Origin: Halieaceae bacterium
GTDB taxonomy: Bacteria > Pseudomonadota > Gammaproteobacteria > Pseudomonadales > Halieaceae
NCBI GenBank assembly: GCA_902631395.1
Contig: CACOYM010000002.1
Span: 62,001 to 126,000 of the forward strand
Direction: 5' to 3'
DNA: 64,000 bases
In this document: positions 10,821 through 21,443 of the stretch, one piece after another
How positions within the stretch are numbered: position 1 is the first letter of the stretch
Layout of the letters: each line of letters begins with the position of its first letter
Notes under the pieces: generated by a model
Seen by the model: the letters and a program-made list of their open reading frames with translations, nothing else
Database searches by the model: none
What the model was told of the DNA's origin: nothing
Made by a program: the position numbers and the translations under genes

Positions 10821-10871
10821 CCTAAAAGCAGGCAGCTATTGAGGCGGTGATCAATCAGGAAGTGCCTTTTC

Positions 10872-12506
10872 ATGTGTCCACTTTCAACTGACATGCTGTC
10901 TCGTTCATTGCTACACAAAAGGCTTTTGAGTGCCCTTATTTTGCTGGTGATTTTCACCGGATGCGGCGATGAAAGTGTGACCGAAGGGTCGGGCGCTGCT
11001 AACGACCCATCAGCACTACCTGAGTTCACTGCTCCCCGAGCTCCGCACCTGGCAACGGATCAGATCCCAGCCAAAATGGACTCCCCAGAGGCGAGCGACA
11101 AGGCCGACGACTTAAGCGGCGGCGGCGCTTCAAGCACCGGCAAACTCAAACGCTTCGGAGTCATGCCGCACTTCGGCGACCTGAACACCATGGTTGACCG
11201 CAGAACTATCCGCGTGCTGACCGTGTACGGGCCGGGACGTTATTTCCTTGAGGGAGGGCCACGAGGCACCGTTCAGGCGTACGCCGACAAGCTGCAGGAG
11301 GTCGTTAACGAGACTTTCAATACAGGCCTATTGACGGTGCAGGTCGTGGTAATACCCGTTTCGCGCGATCAGCTTTTTCCCGCGCTGGAGACCGGATACG
11401 GCGACATCGTGATGGCGGGCACCACAATTACAGACTCCCGTCAGGTGGCGGTAGACTTTACCAATCCGGTTAGCAAGCCACTCAAAGAGATTCTCATTAC
11501 CGGCCCGAGTGCCCCTTCGATCAATGCACTTGAAAATCTTTCAGGCAAAACCGTTTACGTGCGGCTATCCAGCAGCTACGCCGAAAGCGTTCATCAGTTC
11601 AGCGAGCGGCTAAGGGCGCAGGGCAAAGCCGGCATTCGTATTGAACCAGTGGACGAATCTCTTGAAGATGAAGACCTGATTGAGATGGTCGACGCGGGTC
11701 TTTTGCCTTGGGCCATTGTGGACAACTATAAACCGCAAATGTGGCGAGAGGTCTTTACTCGCGTGTCGGTGCGCGAGGACCTTGTCCTGCGCGAGGGGGC
11801 AAAACTGGCCTGGGCGATTCGCCAGGGCAGCCCTCAGCTCAAGCAGTTCTTGAATACTTTCTTGACAGACAATCGTGAGGGCACGCTGTTTGGCAACATT
11901 ATTCGTAATCGGTATGTACGAGACTTTGATTGGGCTGAAAACGCAGCCGGCGTCGAAGAGGTGAGTCGCTACCGGAAACTATCCGCCCTGTTCCGCAAAT
12001 ATGGCACCAACTACGGCGTGGATCCGACACTTTTGGCTGCACAGGGCTTTCAGGAATCGCGCTTAGATCAGAGTGTACGCAGCCACGCGGGCGCAATCGG
12101 TGTCATGCAGCTCCTGCCCAGCACAGCAGAGGATAAAAATGTCGCCATCCCCAATATCGAAGAGCTCGAGCCCAATATTAAGGCTGGCGCAAAGTACATG
12201 GCTTTTCTGAAGGAGCGTTATTTTAGCGGGCCCGAGCTTAACGAGTTGAACAGCTCTTTATTGGCTTTGGCCGCGTATAACGCGGGTCCCGGGCGCATCA
12301 GACGACTGAGACGGATCGCAGAAGAGCGCGGTTACGACTCCAATCAGTGGTTTGATAACGTCGAGGTCATTGTCGCCGAGCAAGTGGGACGAGAGACGGT
12401 TCAGTATGTCGGTAACATATTCAAGTATTACCTTACCTATCGCTGGATAAACACGGCGGATGCAGAGCGGCTCGCAGCGAGACAGGCCTCGGGTATCGAG
12501 GATTAA
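10872..12506 (+). CDS. MltF-like membrane-bound lytic transglycosylase (SBP_bac_3 + SLT domains)
   Basis: Lipobox-like FTGCG, periplasmic-binding-like region, SLT motif QGFQESRLDQSVRSHAGAIGVMQLLPSTA and AAYNAGPGRIRRLR. Confidence 0.85.
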   Translation: MCPLSTDMLSRSLLHKRLLSALILLVIFTGCGDESVTEGSGAANDPSALPEFTAPRAPHLATDQIPAKMDSPEASDKADDLSGGGASSTGKLKRFGVMPHFGDLNTMVDRRTIRVLTVYGPGRYFLEGGPRGTVQAYADKLQEVVNETFNTGLLTVQVVVIPVSRDQLFPALETGYGDIVMAGTTITDSRQVAVDFTNPVSKPLKEILITGPSAPSINALENLSGKTVYVRLSSSYAESVHQFSERLRAQGKAGIRIEPVDESLEDEDLIEMVDAGLLPWAIVDNYKPQMWREVFTRVSVREDLVLREGAKLAWAIRQGSPQLKQFLNTFLTDNREGTLFGNIIRNRYVRDFDWAENAAGVEEVSRYRKLSALFRKYGTNYGVDPTLLAAQGFQESRLDQSVRSHAGAIGVMQLLPSTAEDKNVAIPNIEELEPNIKAGAKYMAFLKERYFSGPELNELNSSLLALAAYNAGPGRIRRLRRIAEERGYDSNQWFDNVEVIVAEQVGRETVQYVGNIFKYYLTYRWINTADAERLAARQASGIED

Positions 12507-12514
12507 AGCTAAGA

Positions 12515-13879
12515 TCAGCCGACAGTAACCAGCCGTTCGGTTTCCTCACACCACTCCAGGCGCCCTACCTCGGCGAAGCGGCGGCGAACGCCGGGCGTCG
12601 GACTTAAGTAAAAAAGATCGCCGTTCTGGCCTGTTAAGGTCGCGCCTACACCGGCATTTTTTGCAACATCGGCATTGGCTGTCATATGCGCGCGCTCGCC
12701 GTGCACCGGGATAACCAAAGCGGGCCTCAGTATCTGATACAAATCCGTCAGTTCGCCTTGGCAAGGATGCCCTGACGCGTGCAACGGCTCAGCGCTCTCC
12801 TCCGCCGATACCACTGCAATGCCTCGTGCTCGAAAACCCTCTATCAGGCTCGACACAGAAGCCTCGTTACCAGGAATAGTTTTGGATGACAAAATGACCG
12901 TGTCACCCGCGTCCAATGACATATCGGGGTGAGTCTGATTCATGAGTCGATGCAAGGCCGCGCCCCATTCACCTTGACTACCTGTAGCCACTGCTAGCAC
13001 TTCAGCAGGTGGCAGGTATCCGAGATGCTCCGCGTAGATAGGCTGAAACTCGGGCGGCAGCAACCCAACCTGTTGTGCGCAACGCGCCATTCCCAACGCA
13101 GAGCGGCCCAAAACGCCCAGATACCGGCCCGTCTTAACGGAAATCTTGGCCAAGGTGTGCATCCGCGCAACGTTGCTAGAGAAACAGCCCACAACAACAC
13201 GCCCCTTACAGGCCGACACTGCGCGGCCAAGCCCCACTGCCACCTCTCCCTCAGAGGGCGAATGTCCCGCCTGTAACGCGTTGGTTGAATCACAGATCAC
13301 GGCATCGATGCCCGCGTCTCCAAGCTCCTTGAAGCGTCTTGCTGACCAGGCCGAACCGACCACTGGATCACGGTCAATCTTCCAATCGGCGGTATGCAGG
13401 ACGCGCGAGTCGCCGACGGTGATGCTCAGCGCGCACGTTTCAGGCGTAGAGTGTGTGATTGGCAACCACTCCACATTAAACGGACCCAAAGCCATGGTGT
13501 CACCGGGCTCTACCTGTATCAGTGGGTTGGGTAGCGTGCCACGCCGGCCTCGTGTCTTGTGCCGCAACACAGCGGCCGCAAAAGGGGTCGCATAAACTGG
13601 ACACTGCAACTGCTCCCACAAATAGGGCAGCGCGCCAAGGTGGTCCTCATGAGCGTGCGTCACGATCAACCCGGTGAGTTGCTCTTGTCGTGCAGTGATG
13701 AATCCGAGATCCGGCATCTGCACTGTGGGACGGACCGCTCCCGGAACCTGCTCCAACGTGATCCCGCAGTCCACCGCAAACCACTGTTCACCGTGCCCAA
13801 AGAGATTGAAGTTCATGCCAATCTCCCCGCAGCCCCCAAGCGGTAGGAAGCTGATTTCACTGCGTTGAAACGTGCTCAT
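12515..13879 (-). CDS. RNase J-like beta-CASP MBL ribonuclease (short form)
   Basis: LPLGGCGEIGMNFNLF, VTHAHEDHLGALPYLW, CDSTNALQ.GHSPSE, VHGERAHM. Confidence 0.82.
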   Translation of the reverse strand: MSTFQRSEISFLPLGGCGEIGMNFNLFGHGEQWFAVDCGITLEQVPGAVRPTVQMPDLGFITARQEQLTGLIVTHAHEDHLGALPYLWEQLQCPVYATPFAAAVLRHKTRGRRGTLPNPLIQVEPGDTMALGPFNVEWLPITHSTPETCALSITVGDSRVLHTADWKIDRDPVVGSAWSARRFKELGDAGIDAVICDSTNALQAGHSPSEGEVAVGLGRAVSACKGRVVVGCFSSNVARMHTLAKISVKTGRYLGVLGRSALGMARCAQQVGLLPPEFQPIYAEHLGYLPPAEVLAVATGSQGEWGAALHRLMNQTHPDMSLDAGDTVILSSKTIPGNEASVSSLIEGFRARGIAVVSAEESAEPLHASGHPCQGELTDLYQILRPALVIPVHGERAHMTANADVAKNAGVGATLTGQNGDLFYLSPTPGVRRRFAEVGRLEWCEETERLVTVG

Positions 13880-13884
13880 GGGAT

Positions 13885-14981
13885 TTACCAGATGTAGCCG
13901 ATCATGAAGTTTAGCGCTTCGTGCGGCCTCTCCTTTCCGTCTGCTGCACCGCAGTGGAAATTAGCCGTTGCTTCAGCGGCCGCCTCAAGACCAAGAAGTA
14001 AAGGGAGGCGCAGACCAACCGTGGTAAGGGAGATCGACTTCTTAATCGAAGACAGCTTCAGGATATTGACTTGTCTTGAATAAAGCTTCAGCGAGCTATC
14101 AAACAGCTGTTTTCCCGCGGTCAAGTTGAGGTTCAGGACAGTATAAGAGTCCTCGTCGGACGCAATAAAATTCGCATCCACGCAGGAGATACCAAGCTCC
14201 AACACAAGCTTTAGGGCATCACGGGTAAGTGTTTTGCGGCCAAAGTGGGGCCAAAATTGGAGCACCTGCTGACGTCAGCAAAGTTATCCCCGTTAAAACC
14301 AAGATTCACCCCAGGATAACTGCGAGCCCTGGACAGAAAGTAGTCGTGCATGCCCACTATGACCCAATTATCGGCAGTTGATGTGCTTTCGGGGATGCTC
14401 TCACCGTCAGCGCCAGACATGAATACGATCGAGCTTGAATCCTCATAATCGGCTCGCAGTGTAATCCGACCCTGGCGACTCTTGCGAATCGTTTCCAGAT
14501 CCAGATCGAATTGATCGGTGACGGTATTCACCCGATTGAACTCAAAAGCAGTAGTTATACGTCCTGTAAAACGGTAACCATGGCGCTGCTCCCACCCCTC
14601 AGGATTGGCGATATCCAGCTGATCGAACGACAAATTGTCGGCGTCACCCAGGACCACCGCGCCATAGACAACCACTAGTAAATACAGCGCAAGCTTTTCT
14701 TGTTCAGTGGTAAGCAGCTCAATATCTTGAATCGACTCGTAGTGCAGAGTCGATGACAGTGTGGTCGAGAGGTTTCCCATCAACTCGTTAGAAACAAAGA
14801 CTTCACCGTCATGAATGTTCGTGATCTCACCATAAATCACAGATTGATCGAGCAACTCGATGCGCGCCGTAGCGACGCCAGCCGCCCCTGGAAGGTCTGA
14901 ATGCGCCGATGCGGACATAGGAAATATCGCGATCAACAACCATCTGACGCGTAATGTAGTCAGCATTCGATGTATCCTCAC
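13885..14981 (-). pseudogene. DUF481-like outer-membrane protein, apparently split by a frameshift
   Basis: ORF 14211..14981 (signal peptide, DUF481-like N-part) and ORF 13885..14265 (KLFDSSLKLYSRQ...GLRLPLLLGLEAAAEATANFHCGAADGKERPHEALNFMIGYIW) look like two parts of one protein in different frames. Confidence 0.6.
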
Positions 14982-15111
14982 GAGTGTGTGCTAGTTCGGC
15001 ATGGTCTGGTTCCTTATCCATCATGCGTTGTTAACGAGCGGACTCTAATTTAGGCATCCTGATGTTGAAATGGCGCAACGTGGCATCGGAATGCGATTTC
15101 TTGGTGATTTC

Positions 15112-16470
15112 ATGACACAACAAATTGAATATGACTTATTAGTTATCGGCGCGGGCTCGGGCGGGGTTCGAGCGGCGAGAAAAAGTGCGGAATTTGGTGC
15201 TCGCGTTGCAGTAATCGAAAAAGCGGCATTTGGCGGCACCTGCGTTAATGTGGGTTGCATACCCAAAAAACTCTACGTGTATGCCAGCCAATACGGCGCG
15301 GCATGGCGCGACTCCAGCGGGTTTGGCTGGCAATGCGAGGAGATCTCCTTTGACTGGAACACCCTTCGGGATAACAAAACCAAAGAGATTGCGCGCTTAA
15401 ATGCCATTTATGAGCGCCTGCTCGCAGCAACCGGCGTCGATATCATTCAAGGGCACGGCAAGCTCACCGGCCCAAAAAAGGTTTCAGTGGGAGATACAAG
15501 CTATCGGGCAGAAAAGATTCTGCTCGCAACGGGCACCTGGCCCGCCGTGCCGGAGATACCGGGTATTGAGCTTGCGCTGACCTCCAATGAGATATTTGAC
15601 TTGCCCCGACTCCCGAAGCGCCTGCTCATTGTCGGCGGTGGCTACATCGCAACCGAATTCGCCAGTATTTTTTCAGGATTGGGCAGCCGCGTTACGCAGA
15701 GCTACCGTGGTGAGCTGTTTTTACGCGGCTTCGATCGTGATGTGCGGCGCTTCCTGGCGGAAGAAATGCAAAAAGCGGGGGTCGACCTGCGCTTCAATCA
15801 CCATGTGACAGCGCTACAGCGAGACCCTTCAAACGCCAGCATTGTCGCACTGCTTTCTGACGGTGAGGCCGCATTCGATGCCGTGCTCTTCGCAACGGGC
15901 CGGCGGCCTAACATCGCCAAGCTAGGTCTAGAGAGCACAGGTGTCACGCTGACTGAGCAAGGCTACCTTTCAGTCAATGCGGACTTCCAAACGAGTGAAC
16001 CCAGTATCTATGCACTGGGCGATTTAACAGGTGGCTGGGAACTGACCCCGGTCGCCATCGGGGAAGCGATGGCCTTCGCGAAAACACAATTCGGCCGGCA
16101 ACCCAGCCGCATGGACTACCACTGCATCCCCACTGCGGTATTCAGCCAACCTCCTATCGGTACCGTTGGTATGACAGAGGAAGAAGCAACCGCGACGGGT
16201 CATAAGGTGGTCGTATTCGAATCAAACTTCCGACCGCTCAAACACACGGTCAGTGGATCCGAGGAACGGACTTACATGAAACTGGTTGTGGACCAGACAA
16301 GTGATCGAGTGCTGGGCGCACACATGGTAGGCAGCGATGCGGGCGAAATTTGTCAAGGGCTGGGCATCGCACTCAAACTGGGTGCGACCAAGGCTGACTT
16401 CGATTGTATGGTTGGCGTCCACCCTACCGCTGCGGAAGAATTCGTTACGATGCGCACGCCGCGAGCTTAG
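15112..16470 (+). CDS. gor: Glutathione-disulfide reductase
   Basis: Redox motif GGTCVNVGCIPKKLYVYAS, FAD/NAD sites GAGSGGVRAARKSA and GGGYIATEFASIF, C-terminal VGVHPTAAEEFVTMR. Start ATG 15112 preferred over 15070. Confidence 0.92.
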   Translation: MTQQIEYDLLVIGAGSGGVRAARKSAEFGARVAVIEKAAFGGTCVNVGCIPKKLYVYASQYGAAWRDSSGFGWQCEEISFDWNTLRDNKTKEIARLNAIYERLLAATGVDIIQGHGKLTGPKKVSVGDTSYRAEKILLATGTWPAVPEIPGIELALTSNEIFDLPRLPKRLLIVGGGYIATEFASIFSGLGSRVTQSYRGELFLRGFDRDVRRFLAEEMQKAGVDLRFNHHVTALQRDPSNASIVALLSDGEAAFDAVLFATGRRPNIAKLGLESTGVTLTEQGYLSVNADFQTSEPSIYALGDLTGGWELTPVAIGEAMAFAKTQFGRQPSRMDYHCIPTAVFSQPPIGTVGMTEEEATATGHKVVVFESNFRPLKHTVSGSEERTYMKLVVDQTSDRVLGAHMVGSDAGEICQGLGIALKLGATKADFDCMVGVHPTAAEEFVTMRTPRA

Positions 16471-16472
16471 CC

Positions 16473-17231
16473 ATGGAACTCGTAGCTTGGGAAATATCCT
16501 TACTTATTGTTGCCGGGGTGGCGGGTGGATTCATTAACGTAATGGCGGGCGGGGGGTCAGTCATCACGGTTCCGGTAATGATTTTTTTGGGTGTGCCAGG
16601 GCCCGTCGCCAACGGAACAAATCGACTACCTATCCTGGCGCACAACACTGCCGCTGCGCTCACTTATCTACGCCACGGACTCCCGCACTCGGGCATGGTC
16701 CTGTCACTGTCGCTTTGCGCCATTCCCGGCGCCGTTGCGGGCGCTCTGGTAGGCGCCCGATTGCCCGCGGAGACATTTAACATGCTGCTAGCGGCTGTGA
16801 TGGCGGCTGTGATGTTGCTTCTGTTAACCGAAACGGACCGAGCTGAGTCCATACCTGCAACAACAATTTCCCCTCGACGAAACGCTTTGGGGCACCTACT
16901 TATGGTCCTGGCAGGCTTTTGGGGCGGTTTTATACAAATCGGCATGGGGTTCGTGCTGTTGCCCATTTTAAATAGGGTGCTAGGAATGGACTTGGTAGCG
17001 GCCAACATACACAAGGTCTTCATCATTTTGCTCTACACAATCTCGGCGCTGCTGGTGTTTGGCAGCGAGCTTGAGTTGCTTTGGTGGGTGGGTGCGGTGA
17101 TGGCCTTCGGAAACACCTTGGGAGGCTGGATGGGCGCGAGGCTCACACTGACCGGGGACGACCAAACTATTCGTGCGATAGTAATCCTAGCCATCGTTGG
17201 CATGATAGTGAAACTAATATGGTTTACCTAA
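16473..17231 (+). CDS. TauE/SafE family permease
   Basis: Multi-TM with GGFINVMAGGGSVITVPVMIFLGVPGPVANGTNR. Start ATG 16473 avoids overlap with gor. Confidence 0.88.
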   Translation: MELVAWEISLLIVAGVAGGFINVMAGGGSVITVPVMIFLGVPGPVANGTNRLPILAHNTAAALTYLRHGLPHSGMVLSLSLCAIPGAVAGALVGARLPAETFNMLLAAVMAAVMLLLLTETDRAESIPATTISPRRNALGHLLMVLAGFWGGFIQIGMGFVLLPILNRVLGMDLVAANIHKVFIILLYTISALLVFGSELELLWWVGAVMAFGNTLGGWMGARLTLTGDDQTIRAIVILAIVGMIVKLIWFT

Positions 17232-17251
17232 ATAACAGATCCAGGAGTGAA

Positions 17252-17839
17252 ATGGGCATGGATCATCTCGCAAAGTCGATAAGCCGCCGATTCACATGGG
17301 TCCTGTGGATTGCGCTGGTCAGCTGCGCGAACATCGAGGTCAACACAACCTCGTCAAAGCGCTTTGCCGACAAGACCTACAAGACCTTTAGTTGGCGGTC
17401 AGAGGTTCCGACAAGCGTACCGGACTCGATGGGAAACCTTTACCGATTGTCCACCACGGTCCGAGAGGTTGTGGTCGAAACGCTCCAAGAAAAAGGTTAT
17501 CACTACAAGGCCTCGGGCGGCGACTTTCTGGTGAGTTATAGCTTCAGAACGCGGCTGGAGGGCGGCGAGGAGCCCGTAAAACCTGGTTTCAATGCAGGTG
17601 TTACCGTGATCAACCGAAATACCGATGGGGCATTGATGGACAACGCCTATGCGCTGAGCGGCCCGCGCGAGGTCGCCATTCTGATGCTCAATTTTGAGGA
17701 TGGAGGCAACCTTGCGACCGTCTGGTCAGCCAAGATCAGCCAAGCGGTTGAAAACCAGAATCAGTCCAACCTAGATAAGCTTCGACAGCGAATTAAACTT
17801 GGCATCTCCAAAGCGCTTCGGAGATTATCCGGCGCCTAA
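17252..17839 (+). CDS. DUF4136-like lipoprotein
   Basis: SFA..TYKTFSWRSE...VREVVVETLQEKGYHYKASGGDFLVSYSF pattern; Cys after hydrophobic segment. Confidence 0.7.
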   Translation: MGMDHLAKSISRRFTWVLWIALVSCANIEVNTTSSKRFADKTYKTFSWRSEVPTSVPDSMGNLYRLSTTVREVVVETLQEKGYHYKASGGDFLVSYSFRTRLEGGEEPVKPGFNAGVTVINRNTDGALMDNAYALSGPREVAILMLNFEDGGNLATVWSAKISQAVENQNQSNLDKLRQRIKLGISKALRRLSGA

Positions 17840-17844
17840 AAGAA

Positions 17845-18822
17845 TTAGCAGACCGCGCTCGCTGCATAAACCTCAGGGTTGGCGCAGTAAGATAAGCGCT
17901 CACCTGACATGCCTGCGTGAAGATTAGCCACGGCGCGATCTAACATCGCCAGGCGAGTCGCCATTGTAGCGCTGCCAACGTGAGGGAGTAGCACTGCATT
18001 GTCCTGTCGCAGCAACGGGTGATGATCTGGAACTGGCTCTGTCGAAAAGACATCCAAACCTGCCATCAATCGTTCTGCGCAGACTTCCTCTGTGAGCGCC
18101 TGCTCATCGACCAGCAGTCCGCGTCCGGTATTAATCAATGCAGCACCAGAGCGCATACTGGCAAGCCTCGTCCGGCTGGCAATATGCGTCGTGTCTTCAG
18201 TGAGTGAAGTGTGGAGCGTCACGATATCTGACATCGCGAACACCTCATCCAGCTCTAACATTTGGACGCCATCTATCGATTTGGGTGTGCGGTTCCAGGC
18301 AACTAATTTGCAGCCGAACCCGGTCAGACGTCGGATCACCGCCTGACCGATAGACCCCAGGCCCACAATCCCGACCGTAGCTTGACTCAAATCAGTGCCG
18401 AGCAATAAATCAGACTGCCAACCTTGCGTCCAATTTCCGTCGCGCATCCAGCGGTCTGCCTCAGCCATTCGCCGAGTGACCGCCAGCATCAATCCGAGTG
18501 CCAAATCTGCCGTGCTATCCACTAAGACACCTGGGGTATGCCCAACCGGGATACCCGCACTGGTTGCCGCCGCCAGGTCAATGTGGTCAACGCCAACAGA
18601 GATGGTAGAGATCACCGATAGCTGATTGGCCGACTCCATCACCTGCGAGGTAATGGGCGTCGACAACGCGCAAAGAAGGCCTCGGGCATCCGACAACCAC
18701 TCCCTGAGCGTAGCTTCAGGCATAGCAAAGGATTCAGACCAATGCATGACCTCATAGCGTTGTTCCAGGGAGGCAATCAGGTCGGGGGGCAGGCCCAACC
18801 CGACAACACATTTTGCCTTCAA
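17845..18822 (-). CDS. D-2-hydroxyacid dehydrogenase
   Basis: VGIVGLGSIGQAVIRRLTGFG, ALINTGRGLLVDEQAL, VLLPHVGSATMATR. ORF extends to 18936; a TTG start near 18822 fits the upstream gene end at 18819. Confidence 0.88.
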   Translation of the reverse strand: MKAKCVVGLGLPPDLIASLEQRYEVMHWSESFAMPEATLREWLSDARGLLCALSTPITSQVMESANQLSVISTISVGVDHIDLAAATSAGIPVGHTPGVLVDSTADLALGLMLAVTRRMAEADRWMRDGNWTQGWQSDLLLGTDLSQATVGIVGLGSIGQAVIRRLTGFGCKLVAWNRTPKSIDGVQMLELDEVFAMSDIVTLHTSLTEDTTHIASRTRLASMRSGAALINTGRGLLVDEQALTEEVCAERLMAGLDVFSTEPVPDHHPLLRQDNAVLLPHVGSATMATRLAMLDRAVANLHAGMSGERLSYCANPEVYAASAVC

Positions 18823-20057
18823 GACGATACTCCCGGTGTCGGGTTGCTGCCGTTTGATAAATTCGTGGAGATTTGTGGACCCAAGGTAAAAGCCCAGACG
18901 ACCACTATGAGCACAATTGCACCAGTGCCCAACCATGCGGCGCTAAAGCCACCATAACTCAACAGCACCGAAGCAATGAGGGGTCCTACTATCCTTCCCA
19001 GGGCGGCTGAAGATGCTGTGACACCAAAAAAGCGTCCGCGCGACGCCGGGCCGACCAGGTGACTGGCAATTGTGTTGAGTACGGGGAGACACAGTGTGGC
19101 GGCGGAAAAAATCATTAGCCCCAGCGCAGCCATAAGCCACTCGCCTGATGCGACGGACGACAAAGCCAATGACAAACTGAAACAAAGCGCAGCGCCACGC
19201 AGAACAAGTAATGGGCCAAATCGGTCCGTCATACGCCCCAGTAAATTGCCCTGAGTCAATACCATTATCAAGCCCACCAAGCCGAAAAAGAGTCCCACCT
19301 CGCGAGCTTGCCAGCTCAGTTCGTGAGCCATCCATAAAGGGAACAAGTAGACCGCCGCACTGACCGCGCAGGTGTGAAAACTAAACTGAGAAATAAAAAG
19401 CCACCGCTGTGGTACCTCAACGGTGCTGTTCCCGGCACTCTGTGTAAATTCATCTTCGCCAACACTATCTAATGCGCTGCGTGAGATGCCGGCGGGCAAC
19501 AATAACCAAGCCAACAAGCCTGCTAAGCTGGACAGCACGCCCGCCACCAAGCAAGGCAACGCGAAATCTGTCTCACTGCGAGCCAAAACACCCCCTATGA
19601 CAGGGCCAAGAATCAAGCCAATACCGAACGCACGCCCTATTAGGCCCATGGCCCGCGAGCGCCGATCTGGTGTGCTGGCATCGGCAATGAGTGCTGTGGC
19701 GACCGGTACACCACCCGCCATCATGCCTGCCACTGCTCTGGATAGGTAGACAAGCCACAATGCATCTGCAATCGCCAATACAAAATGAGAGATCGCCCCG
19801 CCGAACAAACATAGCCCGAGAATAGGCCTGCGCCCGAAGCGATCAGAAAGCCGCCCCCATATGGGTGCGACAATCGCCGCTGCGAAACTGTAGGTCGCGA
19901 GAATAAACGCTATGTCCTCCGTCGTGCCGCCTAATTGCGGCGACAGAAAAGGCAGAATTGGAATGACAATCCCAAAGCCGATCAGGTCAACAACTATTAC
20001 AAAGAACACTAACCACGCCAGCGACTGCTGCCGCAAGCGTGTGATGAATGGCGTCAC
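18819..20057 (-). CDS. MFS transporter (TCR/Tet-like)
   Basis: 12 TM pattern; GRLSDRFGRRPILGLCL motif; VLTQGNLLGRMTDRFG. Confidence 0.88.
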   Translation of the reverse strand: MTPFITRLRQQSLAWLVFFVIVVDLIGFGIVIPILPFLSPQLGGTTEDIAFILATYSFAAAIVAPIWGRLSDRFGRRPILGLCLFGGAISHFVLAIADALWLVYLSRAVAGMMAGGVPVATALIADASTPDRRSRAMGLIGRAFGIGLILGPVIGGVLARSETDFALPCLVAGVLSSLAGLLAWLLLPAGISRSALDSVGEDEFTQSAGNSTVEVPQRWLFISQFSFHTCAVSAAVYLFPLWMAHELSWQAREVGLFFGLVGLIMVLTQGNLLGRMTDRFGPLLVLRGAALCFSLSLALSSVASGEWLMAALGLMIFSAATLCLPVLNTIASHLVGPASRGRFFGVTASSAALGRIVGPLIASVLLSYGGFSAAWLGTGAIVLIVVVWAFTLGPQISTNLSNGSNPTPGVSS

Positions 20058-20617
20058 GACTCGGTCCAGCGATGGGTCTCAGCTAACGTGATGTCGAATA
20101 GATCCAGTGCACGTGCGACACTCTGAGTAACCATGGCATTTATAGAATCGGGTTGGGCATAAAATGCAGGCACTGGCGGCGCAACCACGGCACCCATTTC
20201 GGTGACGGATACCATGTTCCGTAGGTGACCGAGGTGCAAAGGCGTCTCTCGCACCATGAGGACAAGCCGGCGTCGCTCTTTCAACACCACATCAGCTGCT
20301 CGCGTTAACAACGAGGAGGTGACTCCAGAAGTGATTTCGCCTAACGTCCGTATTGAGCAAGGTGCTATCAACATACCCACAGTGCGGAACGAGCCGCTTG
20401 CCACGGCGGCACCCACATTACGCACGGGATGCCACTGATCAGCGAGCTCTCGAATAATCTCTACGGAGCACTCCAGCTCATGGTGAACCGTCAACTCGGC
20501 CGACTTACTCATAATCAGATGTGTTTCGATCGGCAGCGGCTTTAACAGCTCCAGCGCGCGCACACCGTACTGCACGCCCGATGCACCACTGATACCGATA
20601 ATGAGCCGTTCCATCAC
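20054..20617 (-). CDS. ubiX: Flavin prenyltransferase UbiX
   Basis: IIGISGASGVQYGVRALELL, IAPCSIRTLGEITSGVTSSLLTRAADVVLKERRRLVLMVRETPLHLGHLRNM. Confidence 0.93.
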   Translation of the reverse strand: MMERLIIGISGASGVQYGVRALELLKPLPIETHLIMSKSAELTVHHELECSVEIIRELADQWHPVRNVGAAVASGSFRTVGMLIAPCSIRTLGEITSGVTSSLLTRAADVVLKERRRLVLMVRETPLHLGHLRNMVSVTEMGAVVAPPVPAFYAQPDSINAMVTQSVARALDLFDITLAETHRWTES

Positions 20618-20817
20618 TTACCGTACTGTCTTCTGTGGGCCGATAGTGTAACGGGTTAGGCGACAGTTACCGAACCCCTCTTAGCGCGTAAAGTCAGCAC
20701 TGACATGTGGTTGTGCGATCTGGGATAGGCGTTAGGTTCGCTTTCACTACTCTCCACCTTAATCGCTAACGCCTATTTACTATGCTTCATTACTTTGATG
20801 AATCAACATTGCAGGCC

Positions 20818-21243
20818 CTATGGGCGCTTAAAACCAATCGGTGCCCAGCGGAAGTGGGGTTTTAATTCGGTGAAAGGCACTTCACAGCCAAATGTGAGCT
20901 GCACGGCCTCACGGCTTTTTGCGTCAAGCATTAACTGGCCAGAATGACTTTCAACAGCATCACCCTGCTCATCCTCGAGCCAAAAAAAATATTCGACATA
21001 GGAAGGCGCAAAGCTATTATTGACGATATCCAGCTTCCACACCCCGTCTTCGCTGCACTGCACTGATTTGAAGTGGATGTCTTTCAGTCCGGTGTTCGTC
21101 ACTGGTGACAAATTCGTAGTATCAGCCAATACCGGTATTTGCCACAGGCCTTGAAGAAATAAAAAACTGAGCCATGCATTACAGCTAGTTCCGTCTCTGT
21201 TAAAAGCTGATTTAGCGGCACCGTTCACATTACACCTCCACAT
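20818..21243 (-). CDS. Hypothetical secreted protein
   Basis: ORF with hydrophobic N-terminal segment; divergent from fliS; no family recognised. Confidence 0.5.
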   Translation of the reverse strand: MWRCNVNGAAKSAFNRDGTSCNAWLSFLFLQGLWQIPVLADTTNLSPVTNTGLKDIHFKSVQCSEDGVWKLDIVNNSFAPSYVEYFFWLEDEQGDAVESHSGQLMLDAKSREAVQLTFGCEVPFTELKPHFRWAPIGFKRP

Positions 21244-21380
21244 TTAACCTCATAGGAGCAAATCTAGTCATGTATACGGTAGTCGAGGCATTCAATAATT
21301 AAGGTAAAAGTGTTGCTTTTTTTCATTAATAACAATAAAAACAATGAATTAAAAGCAAGCTTGTCGGCGCTAATAAGCAG

Positions 21381-21407
21381 TAAAGTTCAGGGGTATTCCG
21401 CCGATAT
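21381..21407 (+). promoter_or_regulatory. Sigma-28 (FliA)-type promoter for fliS
   Basis: TAAAGTTC-N11-GCCGATAT, near match to TAAAGTTT-N11-GCCGATAA, 37 bp before ATG 21444. Confidence 0.8.
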
Positions 21408-21443
21408 TTAGAGTATCGGAATGAGATGTATTCAGAGGTAATC

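Noticed and set aside
20639-20646. GCCGATAG resembling a sigma-28 -10 element upstream of ubiX
   Set aside because: No -35 match at the required spacing (ACCGTACT); it also points to the antisense of the next gene.
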